A stretch of 29,035 nt of DNA from Methanoregula sp. UBA247. Its GTDB lineage: Archaea; Halobacteriota; Methanomicrobia; Methanomicrobiales; Methanospirillaceae. A program made the position numbers and the translations under genes. How positions within the stretch are numbered: the first letter of the stretch is position 1; the number at the start of each line of letters is the position of its first letter. Under the pieces are notes generated by a model, which was not told where the DNA came from, searched no databases, and worked only from the letters and a program-made list of their open reading frames with translations. Shown piece by piece: positions 23,179-29,035 of the stretch. The stretch is taken from contig DADR01000072.1 in NCBI GenBank assembly GCA_002495055.1, positions 7,829 to 36,863 on the forward strand. The letters run 5' to 3'.

Positions 23179-24305
23179 ACCCGGCAACAACGGAATTTCT
23201 CCGACAGCGTTTCACCGATTATTACAGAAAAACTGTTCTTGTTGCTCCGTCATCACTTGAGCAGCGGGAATGGGGTTTTGTGTTGTTCAGTCCCCAATCA
23301 ACTTCCCTGCGTATGCGCCGGCATATCGGTTTTTCAGGGAGGGATGAGCTCTTCCAGTTCATCAAAAATCTCGTGCCCCAGCACTCCTATTATTCAACGG
23401 CATACTACGAGAAACCGGATGCCGGGACCATGGGAGAGAAAGGCTGGTGTGGAGCGGATCTGATTTTCGATCTCGATGCAGACCATATTATGCGTGGCGC
23501 TTATGACAAGATGCTGGCCCGGGTGAAAGAGGAAACCGAAAAGCTCCTCCTCATGCTCACTGGCGAGATTGGTATCAATCCAAAAACGATAGAACTTGTC
23601 TTTTCCGGGGGCCGGGGGTATCATGTTCATGTCAAGGACATCGCTTTCCGGGGATGGGGAAGTGCCGAGCGTCGGGAGCTCATAGACTATGTGTGCGGAA
23701 TCGGCATCGATCCTGCAGCGATGCTTTCTGCGAAAAAACCAATGGCCCGCAGCTGGCAGATGCGATACCGTGAAACGCTTCTGGAATATCTCCACTGGTT
23801 GGGAACCTTAACCGAAGAAGAAGCAATGGTGCATCTGACGGGTATTGAGGGGATTGGCAGGGATTCAGCTGCCACATTTCTTAAAAACCGGGAGGAGATG
23901 CTTTCCCACGTCGAACACCATCCTTCGGGAATGATTGTGAAGAATCGTGTCCTCCACGCGATCCTGGTCCAGCAGGAAGGGGAATTTAAAAAACGCCTCC
24001 TTTCCCGTGCGGCTCTTGCGGATGAGCCGGTTACTACGGATACCAAACGGCTGATCCGGATGCCGACGTCGCTCCATGGCGGGAGCGGGATGCGGGTGCA
24101 ACCCCTCGAGCTCCGTGATCTCCCTGACTTTGAACCGCTCGTAGATGCGGTGGTCTTTTCTCAGCGGGATGTCAGGGTCGATCTTTTCCACCCGGTCAAG
24201 GTATCTTTGCTCGGAAGTACTTATGAACTCCAAAAAGGCATCACTACAGTACCAGAAGCAGTAGCAGTATTCCTCTGCTGCCGGGGTATGGCGGAAATTT
24301 CTTAA
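23175..24305 (+). CDS. priS: DNA primase catalytic (small) subunit
   Basis: 376 aa. It makes RNA/DNA primers for replication with PriL (not in this window). The catalytic Asp pair is in LIFDLDADH (D99, D101), followed by LVFSGGRGYHVHV (144-152), the primase nucleotide-binding motif, and RLIRMPTSLHGGSGMRV (about 290-310). A family zinc-binding motif is not obvious. ATG overlaps the elp3 stop as ATGA. The GINS gene starts 14 nt downstream, so two replication-fork genes are together, as in many euryarchaea. Confidence 0.96.
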   Translation: MNPATTEFLRQRFTDYYRKTVLVAPSSLEQREWGFVLFSPQSTSLRMRRHIGFSGRDELFQFIKNLVPQHSYYSTAYYEKPDAGTMGEKGWCGADLIFDLDADHIMRGAYDKMLARVKEETEKLLLMLTGEIGINPKTIELVFSGGRGYHVHVKDIAFRGWGSAERRELIDYVCGIGIDPAAMLSAKKPMARSWQMRYRETLLEYLHWLGTLTEEEAMVHLTGIEGIGRDSAATFLKNREEMLSHVEHHPSGMIVKNRVLHAILVQQEGEFKKRLLSRAALADEPVTTDTKRLIRMPTSLHGGSGMRVQPLELRDLPDFEPLVDAVVFSQRDVRVDLFHPVKVSLLGSTYELQKGITTVPEAVAVFLCCRGMAEIS

Positions 24306-24319
24306 ATCAGGAGATGATC

Positions 24320-24997
24320 ATGGGGCCACTTGGGCTTGACGAGCTGCGCAGCATCCTGCTATCTGAGCGGGAGACCGGACGACTTACTGCAGTTGCCCCG
24401 GATCTCTTTGATCGGGGGCATGCGGAGCTTGCGTCTCTTACCGGAAAGGTATACGCCTTTGAAGATCCACTTTCAGATGATGCCCGCTCCCTTATTGAAG
24501 AAACTCTCGCGATAAAAGAGACACTACGGGAACTTTTTGCAATACGTTCACGCAAAATTCTCGCGCTGACTATCATGCACGCGGAAGGTAATTATTATGA
24601 CCGCGAAGAAGTCAAAAGGATGGTTTTGGGTGAAAAAGAGATGTTTGAAACCGTCACCACCAGTATTGAACAGTGCAAGGGAATCCTGCTTCACAATCTT
24701 CCTCATCATGAAAAAAGGAAAAGAACAGAAGATACAGATACCCGTAGTATTCCCGTATCCGAGCCGGATGAAGATCTGGGTGACGCAACAACAGTGCAGT
24801 ATGCAACACCAGAAGCAAACGCCGCTCTGTCGCCTCCCTGTATACTCGTACGGGTACTTGAGGACATGGAATCTTTTATGGGTATTGATGGGAGGATTTA
24901 TACTCTCTTAAAAGGAGATATAGTGACGCTTCCTGAGCGGAATGCTGCGGTCTTAACTGAACGCAACATAGTCTTAAATATGAACCTTTGTAAATAA
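24320..24997 (+). CDS. GINS complex subunit, Gins51-type
   Basis: 225 aa from ATG 24320. An ATG at 24314 directly abuts the GGAG at 24310-24313, whereas ATG 24320 has the proper 6-nt spacing, so the later start is chosen. The helical A-domain (LDELRSILLSERETGRLTAV, then DDARSLIEETLAIKETLREL and IRSRKILALTI) matches archaeal Gins51 (Sld5/Psf1-like), followed by an acidic linker and a C-terminal small beta domain (MGIDGRIYTLLKGDIVTLPE). GINS joins MCM helicase and polymerase at the fork. It sits beside priS, fitting this role. Confidence 0.88.
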   Translation: MGPLGLDELRSILLSERETGRLTAVAPDLFDRGHAELASLTGKVYAFEDPLSDDARSLIEETLAIKETLRELFAIRSRKILALTIMHAEGNYYDREEVKRMVLGEKEMFETVTTSIEQCKGILLHNLPHHEKRKRTEDTDTRSIPVSEPDEDLGDATTVQYATPEANAALSPPCILVRVLEDMESFMGIDGRIYTLLKGDIVTLPERNAAVLTERNIVLNMNLCK

Positions 24998-25035
24998 TAT
25001 TGGTATTCTATATCCAAATTATCGGTGAAAATTTT

Positions 25036-25314
25036 ATGAAAATGCCAGCAAAATTTAACACCTATTGCCCTCACTGCAGGAATCATCAGATGCATGAGGT
25101 CGAGAAGGTCAAGAAAGGCAAGACAACCGGCCTCCACTGGATCGACCGCCAGAAGGCCCGCAGAGGAAAAGTAGGCAATATGGGTAAATTCTCAAAAGTG
25201 CCCGGAGGCGACAAGCCGACGAAAAAGATAAATGTGCGGTACCGCTGTGTCACCTGCGGAAAGGCACACCTGCGTAAGGGTTACCGGGTCGCAAAGTTTG
25301 AGCTGACGGAGTGA
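25036..25314 (+). CDS. rpl44e: Ribosomal protein L44e (eL42)
   Basis: 92 aa. ATG 25036 has GGTGA 7 nt upstream; an earlier in-frame start (25000) adds non-family residues. Family features: MKMPAKFNTYCPHC, EVEKVKKGK, and CVTCGKAHLRKG, giving the four zinc Cys. It is a large-subunit protein near the E site. S27e follows after 7 nt, the standard archaeal pairing. Confidence 0.97.
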   Translation: MKMPAKFNTYCPHCRNHQMHEVEKVKKGKTTGLHWIDRQKARRGKVGNMGKFSKVPGGDKPTKKINVRYRCVTCGKAHLRKGYRVAKFELTE

Positions 25315-25321
25315 GCGCATA

Positions 25322-25510
25322 ATGGTACGCGAGATTCGGGAAAACCGAAGTAAATTTTTCAAAGTAAAGTGTCCGGACTGTGAGAATGAGCAGACGGTTT
25401 TTGAAAAGGCAAGCACGGTTGTAAAGTGTGTAGTCTGCGGGCATGATCTTGCGCTCCCTACCGGGGGAAAAGCAAGTATTAAGGCTGAGATCCTCTCAGA
25501 GCTCAAGTGA
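25322..25510 (+). CDS. rps27e: Ribosomal protein S27e (eS27)
   Basis: 62 aa. Four zinc Cys in CPDC (about 18-21) and CVVC (36-39). The start is ATG 25322 with GGAGTGA ending 7 nt before it and overlapping the L44e stop. A small-subunit protein. The stop overlaps a GTG (GTGA) that may start aIF2-alpha. Confidence 0.97.
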   Translation: MVREIRENRSKFFKVKCPDCENEQTVFEKASTVVKCVVCGHDLALPTGGKASIKAEILSELK

Positions 25511-26307
25511 TTCTTCCCATGCTGGACAGAGAGTGGCCACAGGAATCGGAACTGGTTGTCTGCACCGTGCAGAATGTCAAGGACTTCGTAGCGTTTGTAT
25601 CGCTGGACGAGTATGGTGGCCGCCAGGGCCTCATTCCCATCTCTGAAATTGCAACCGGTTGGATCAAGTACATCCGTGATCACATTCGTGAAGGACAGAA
25701 GATTGTCTGCAAAGTCCTCAATGTGGACAGGAACCGGGGGCACATTGACCTATCCTTAAAAGATGTCAACGAGCACCAGCGCCGCGAGAAGATACGCGAA
25801 TGGAAGAACGAGAGTAAAGCCCAGAAATGGCTGGGTTTTGTTGCCGAACAGGCCGGTGAACCAGTTATTGCTCTTGAGAACGTGATTTTCAGTAAATACG
25901 GGGCTTTCTATCCGGTATTTGAAGATCTCGTGACTGACAGCGAGACAACACTTAAAAAACTTGAGCTCTCAACGAAGGCAGCCGAGACGCTTCTGCATGT
26001 CGCACAAGAGAATGTCAAGGTGCCCAAAGTCGAAGTGACGGGGCACCTGTTCCTGACCTCCACACTTCCAGACGGCATATCCGTAATTAAAAAAGCATTG
26101 AAAAGTGCCGAGCCTAAAATTGCCGGTGTCGATATTGAGCTCCTGTATCTTGGCGCACCGACTTACCGGATCAAAGTGACCGCACCTGATTATAAGAAAG
26201 CAGAGAAAGCGATCGAGAAGGCGGCTAATGCAGCAATTGCGGTCATGGAAAAATCTGGTGGAGAGGGTAAACTCATCAAGAAACCGAAGTCCGGGAAGAG
26301 TCAATGA
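25507..26307 (+). CDS. Translation initiation factor aIF2, alpha subunit
   Basis: 266 aa if started at the GTG overlapping the S27e stop (GTGA); ATG 25519 gives MLDREWPQ, which matches the usual family N-terminus equally well. It is part of the heterotrimer that brings initiator tRNA to the ribosome. The S1 domain (residues about 15-90) has NVKDFVAFVSLDEY and GLIPISEIATGWIKYIRDHI; a helical domain and a C-terminal alpha-beta domain (YLGAPTYRIKVTAPDYKKAE) follow. The site of the eukaryotic regulatory Ser falls in the ISEIATGWIKYIRD loop and lacks that Ser. It overlaps nop10 by 4 nt. Confidence 0.96.
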   Translation: MILPMLDREWPQESELVVCTVQNVKDFVAFVSLDEYGGRQGLIPISEIATGWIKYIRDHIREGQKIVCKVLNVDRNRGHIDLSLKDVNEHQRREKIREWKNESKAQKWLGFVAEQAGEPVIALENVIFSKYGAFYPVFEDLVTDSETTLKKLELSTKAAETLLHVAQENVKVPKVEVTGHLFLTSTLPDGISVIKKALKSAEPKIAGVDIELLYLGAPTYRIKVTAPDYKKAEKAIEKAANAAIAVMEKSGGEGKLIKKPKSGKSQ

Positions 26308-26456
26308 GTGGTCACATCCGTCACTGCACACGAGAACAGATTTATACTCTTTCTACCACATGCCCGGTGTGTGGCAACCCTACAGTCATTGCACATCCAG
26401 CGCGTTTTTCGATTGAAGACAGGTATGGAAAATACCGAAGGTTAGCAAAAAAATGA
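26304..26456 (+). CDS. nop10: Nop10, H/ACA ribonucleoprotein subunit
   Basis: 50 aa. ATG overlaps the aIF2-alpha stop as ATGA, and the stop overlaps the next ATG the same way. Nop10 supports Cbf5 in RNA-guided pseudouridylation. Family features: YTLSTTCPVCGN (the second zinc pair), AHPARFSIEDRYGKYRRL (the conserved C-terminal arm). The first zinc pair, usually CxxC before YTL, reads CTREQIYTL, so the second Cys is Glu. Zinc binding may be altered or lost. Confidence 0.95.
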   Translation: MSGHIRHCTREQIYTLSTTCPVCGNPTVIAHPARFSIEDRYGKYRRLAKK

Positions 26457-27211
26457 TTGAGGAAATTTCTGTCCGGTATCTTGATTCTTTCACCGGAAAT
26501 AAACCTGCAGATCCAATCCTGATTGAAGGACTCCCGGGAATCGGGCAGGTTGGAAAACTTGTCGCTGAGTACATGATACACATGCTGGGTGCAAAGAAAA
26601 TTGGAGAGATCCATTCAATCTACTTCCCACCCCAGGTAATCCTTGAAGAATGTGGTCTTGCCCGTCTGGTCCGGAACGAACTCTATATTTACCGGGCTTC
26701 AGGAAAAGACCTTATTTTCCTTGTAGGAGATCACCAGAGTACATCGAATGAAGGGCATTATCTCCTTGCTGACCAGTATTGCATGATCGCTGAAGAGCTG
26801 AAGGTTCAACGCATTTACACTCTTGGTGGATTTGGCGTTGGTCACCTGGTAAACGATCCCCGGGTACTGGGCGCTGTGAATCGTGCGGAACTTCGCGGGG
26901 AATTAGAGGCTGCCGGCGTTGTATTTAACCGGGAGGAGCCCGGCGGGGGGATCATTGGTGCGGCCGGTCTTATACTGGGACTTTCCGCAAAGCGGGGTAT
27001 TGATGCAGTATGCCTGATGGGCGAAACGAGCGGGTATCTCGTCGATCCGATGAGTGCAGCAAACGTACTCGCAATACTCTCAAAACTGATTGATGTGCCG
27101 GTCGATCCTACTAAACTCAATGACCGTGCTTCCGAGATGGAAAAAGTCATCGAAGGATTAGTCGAAGTCAACAAGGTGCAGAAAGATGAAGAGCTGAGCT
27201 ATATCGGGTAA
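26453..27211 (+). CDS. PAC2 family protein (proteasome assembly chaperone-like)
   Basis: 252 aa. Archaeal homologue of the PAC2 family. Clear motifs: ILIEGLPGIGQVGKLVAEYM (about 22-41), RIYTLGGFGVGHLV, GAAGLILGLSAKRGIDAVCL and MGETSGYLVDPMSA. In eukaryotes PAC2 helps assemble the 20S proteasome; the archaeal role is not certain. It is the last gene of the run and overlaps nop10 by 4 nt (ATGA). A small hairpin followed by T's lies about 22 nt after the stop. Confidence 0.92.
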   Translation: MIEEISVRYLDSFTGNKPADPILIEGLPGIGQVGKLVAEYMIHMLGAKKIGEIHSIYFPPQVILEECGLARLVRNELYIYRASGKDLIFLVGDHQSTSNEGHYLLADQYCMIAEELKVQRIYTLGGFGVGHLVNDPRVLGAVNRAELRGELEAAGVVFNREEPGGGIIGAAGLILGLSAKRGIDAVCLMGETSGYLVDPMSAANVLAILSKLIDVPVDPTKLNDRASEMEKVIEGLVEVNKVQKDEELSYIG

Positions 27212-27233
27212 GGTCTCTCCCACAGTTTCTATT

Positions 27234-27248
27234 AGCCAAAAGGCTTTT
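27234..27248 (+). terminator. Short hairpin plus T run after the PAC2 gene
   Basis: AGCC-AAAA-GGCT followed by TTT (27234-27248). The stem is only 4 bp, but the position 22 nt after the stop fits transcript end; a T6 run also lies at 27294-27299. Confidence 0.45.
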
Positions 27249-27451
27249 CCCTGATTCCCTTTTTCTTTCAATGATTATAGGGAGTAATCCGGGTTTTTTA
27301 GTATACATCCGGTAAACGGCGGTAATGGTCGGAAATCCGTGTGCCGGAAACTATAATGGTTAACGGTAGGAAGATCGCGACTAATCCTTCTTCTTTTTTA
27401 TTGAACTATCCCCCACCTTATATTCCGCAAAGGACAACCGTTCAGGTACCC

Positions 27452-28573
27452 ATGTTCGCAAATGCAGATCTGCATATCCACTCCCCGTATTCAATGGCAG
27501 TCTCCCGCTTTATGCAACCGGAGCACCTGCTTGCGGGGTGTCAGACAAAGGGGATCCATGTGCTCGGCACCGGTGATGCCCTCCAGCCATCGTGGCAGAA
27601 AGGCTGGGAACCGTATCTGGATAACGATGCCGGTATCATCATCGTCCCACAGGGAGAAATCGAGGACCAGAAACGCGTCCACCACCTGATTCTTTCCGAA
27701 GATCTTGGACAGTTCAGCCAGCTCCGGGACCTGCTGGCCGGGAAGTGCAAGAGTTTTGAGACGAGTGGCCGGCCCCACATTTACCTGAGCGGGGAGGAGA
27801 TTGCCGCGCTCGTCCACGAGGTCGGTGCTTTTATCGGCCCAGCCCACGCCTTCACCCCATGGACCGCGATGTTCGCTTACTTCGACAGCGTCCAGGCCTG
27901 TTACGGCAGTGAAAAGATCGACTTTTTAGAACTCGGCCTTTCTGCAGACAGTACCTATGGCGCAGGGATTGCGGACCTGGACCGTGTCCCGTTCCTTACC
28001 AACTCCGATGCCCACAGCCCCTACCCGGACAAGCTCGGCCGTGAGTTCAACCGCATACAACTCAATGATCGTTCAGCAAAGGACGTACTGGAGAGCGTGA
28101 AGAAGGGAACAATCGAAATGAATGCCGGATTTTTCCCTGAGGAAGGGAAATACAACCGAACTGCCTGTACCCGGTGTTTCACGCAGTATACTCTCGAACA
28201 GGCAGTCGGGTACCACTGGCGGTGCCCGGAAGATAGCGGGATCATCAAGAAGGGCGTATCCGACCGGGCAAAGGAGTTAGCCGGGGGGGGTCAGCCGCGT
28301 CCCCGTCCACCCTATGTCCATGTGCTTCCCCTTGGCCAGATCATCCGGACAATGGAGAACGTTTCGTCCCCGAACACGAAGAAGTGCAGGGCAATTTATG
28401 CGTCGCTCATCGGTACATTCGGAAACGAGATCACAGTGCTCATTGATGCCCCGGTTGCCGAGATCCGCAGCATCCATGCAAAAACTGCTGATGCTATTGA
28501 TGCCCTGAGGAGCGGGCATGTTACCCTTCATCCCGGTGGCGGTGGAAAATATGGAACATTCTCGCTCGGATAA
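27452..28573 (+). CDS. Endonuclease Q (EndoQ) family PHP-domain nuclease
   Basis: 373 aa from ATG 27452. EndoQ cuts 5' of uracil, hypoxanthine or abasic sites in DNA, a repair route in some archaea. The PHP metal site begins FANADLHIHSPYS (His8, His10); further ligands are in FIGPAHAFTPW, FLELGLSADS and LTNSDAHSPYPDKLGREF. An EndoQ zinc region follows (ACTRCFTQ...HWRCPEDSGIIKKGV), in which the usual fourth Cys is Asp. The open frame extends upstream to GTG 27341 and ATG 27356, but the extra 32-37 residues have no family features. A TATA-like CTTATATTC at 27417-27425 fits a nearly leaderless start at 27452. If the TATA is wrong, the longer form may be made. Confidence 0.88.
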   Translation: MFANADLHIHSPYSMAVSRFMQPEHLLAGCQTKGIHVLGTGDALQPSWQKGWEPYLDNDAGIIIVPQGEIEDQKRVHHLILSEDLGQFSQLRDLLAGKCKSFETSGRPHIYLSGEEIAALVHEVGAFIGPAHAFTPWTAMFAYFDSVQACYGSEKIDFLELGLSADSTYGAGIADLDRVPFLTNSDAHSPYPDKLGREFNRIQLNDRSAKDVLESVKKGTIEMNAGFFPEEGKYNRTACTRCFTQYTLEQAVGYHWRCPEDSGIIKKGVSDRAKELAGGGQPRPRPPYVHVLPLGQIIRTMENVSSPNTKKCRAIYASLIGTFGNEITVLIDAPVAEIRSIHAKTADAIDALRSGHVTLHPGGGGKYGTFSLG

Positions 28574-28656
28574 GCCGGTGCCAAAGTCGCAATTACGCGT
28601 GAAATAGTATGATGTTTCCTGCCCGACAGGATACCAGCGAAAAATTTCTTACGTAA

Positions 28657-28764
28657 CGCATTCCTGAATTCCGCGCCGACCATCCTTTCCTGTTCCTGAT
28701 ACAGGACAATGAGACCGAAACTATCCTGTTCATCGGGAGGGTTGTTAACCCGGCAGCAGTGTAA
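28657..28764 (+). pseudogene. Serpin remnant, C-terminal 35 codons
   Basis: A frame ending with TAA at 28762-28764 reads EFRADHPFLFLIQDNE and then TILFIGRVVNP, which is the serpin signature (F-x-A-D-H-P-F-x-F-x-I...T-x-x-x-L-F-x-G-R-x-x-N-P). Upstream, a stop codon lies at 28654-28656 and nothing of the reactive-centre loop or the other 300 or so residues is seen. Some prokaryotes, including archaea, carry serpins as protease inhibitors. This is the tail of a lost gene, not a functional protein. Confidence 0.75.
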
Positions 28765-28960
28765 TACTCCTGATCGGGCATAGAACTTTAAAAAAAGTAT
28801 CCCTGTTCCGGTTGTGGTTACCGGGAGAATTCATACGGATCATCTCCCGTGCTCAACCGAGATGTGATGAAGTGATAACCGCGATCACAGGGCAAATCAC
28901 GGGTGATGAAATCTGCCTATCGTAACTATTAATGAAGGAAAAAGCCAACATGATCAATCA
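28765..28960. other. Region upstream of the 4Fe-4S gene with GTGAT/ATCAC repeats
   Basis: Contains a hairpin CGGGAGA...TCTCCCG (28822-28849). Next is a cluster of five GTGAT or ATCAC units within 44 bp (28864, 28872, 28884, 28896 and 28903). A TATA-like AACTATTAAT follows at about 28924-28933, which would give a very short leader to the ATG at 28961. The cluster lies just upstream of the TATA, where a regulator could bind. Confidence 0.45.
28864..28907. repeat. Cluster of GTGAT/ATCAC pentamers, candidate operator
   Basis: GTGAT at 28864 and 28872 (8-bp period), ATCAC at 28884 and 28896, GTGAT at 28903. The last two form ATCACGGGTGAT, a near-perfect dyad. Confidence 0.4.
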
Positions 28961-29035
28961 ATGCTCAAAATACATCGGGATATCTGTGGATATTGCGGTT
29001 GTTGTGTATCAGTCTGCCCGGAAGGTGCCCTTGAA
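28961..29035 (+). CDS. 4Fe-4S ferredoxin-domain protein, N-terminal part
   Basis: The first 25 codons only; the gene runs off the right edge. The N-terminus MLKIHRDICGYCGCCVSVCP contains CxxCxxCxxxCP-type ligands (Cys9, 12, 15 and 19, plus Cys14), a 4Fe-4S ferredoxin motif, followed by EGALE. In methanogens a start like this may be a small ferredoxin or the leader of a larger redox enzyme; the window cannot decide. No clear Shine-Dalgarno; a short-leader transcript from the TATA at about 28924 is likely. Confidence 0.8.
   Translation, partial: MLKIHRDICGYCGCCVSVCPEGALE

Noticed and set aside
24314..24319. ATG at 24314 as start of the GINS subunit
   Set aside because: It directly abuts the GGAG with no spacing; ATG 24320 has the right 6-nt distance.
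28864..28910. Two GTGATGA motifs resembling C boxes of a C/D-box sRNA
   Set aside because: No CUGA D box follows either motif at a suitable distance, and no terminal stem is seen.

Overview
This window is a piece of a methanogen-type euryarchaeal chromosome, most likely Methanomicrobiales (Methanoregula-like). It carries sn-glycerol-1-phosphate dehydrogenase, aIF2-alpha, Nop10, L44e, S27e, GINS, PriS, archaeal ProS, EndoQ, UPF0179, UPF0058 and DUF63 proteins. Several small proteins look like ones I associate with Methanomicrobiales. No methanogenesis gene is present, so the order-level assignment is an inference from gene content and style.

Layout. 1-0.9 kb: a DUF3467 gene start (minus) divergent from a stand-alone Cas4/Dna2-like Fe-S protein that seems to start at CTG. 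0.9-1.6 kb: gene-poor, with a DUF3795 pseudogene. 1.65-3.93 kb (minus): tRNA-Gly(CCC), an ACT-domain protein, a Sua5/YrdC enzyme and a nucleotidyltransferase, read as one unit. 4.27-8.8 kb (plus): an accessory signalling and surface block made of a secreted anchored protein, a winged-helix/FHA regulator, a receptor-like Ser/Thr kinase with an extracellular beta-helix, and a double zinc-knuckle mini-protein. 8.8-10.5 kb (minus): a PEBP protein and a dGTPase-like HD protein. 10.6-11.05 kb: a frameshifted trmO pseudogene. 11.1-12.96 kb (plus): an Mrp/NBP35 Fe-S carrier and two conserved hypotheticals. 13.5-17.84 kb (minus): a PepSY-like anchored protein, then DUF63, SpoIIM-like and ProS genes. 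17.84-20.36 kb (plus): G1P dehydrogenase, UPF0179 and a membrane protein. An ADP-ribosylglycohydrolase (minus) follows. 21.3-27.2 kb (plus): a compact information-processing run, UPF0058, elp3, priS, GINS, L44e, S27e, aIF2-alpha, nop10 and PAC2, several joined by 4-nt ATGA/GTGA overlaps. 27.4-28.6 kb: endonuclease Q. The right end has a serpin remnant and the start of a 4Fe-4S protein.

The best candidate for an undescribed system is 5.5-8.8 kb. A cytoplasmic DNA-binding protein carrying a phosphothreonine-reading FHA domain lies directly before a membrane kinase with a beta-helix outside the cell. Together they could form a short surface-to-promoter phospho-relay. Repeats lie upstream of the regulator and between the two genes.

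A second theme is gene decay. Three intergenic stretches hold relics: DUF3795 with two stops, trmO with two frameshifts, and a serpin C-terminus. All sites and functions below come from reading the sequence; no database search was run.
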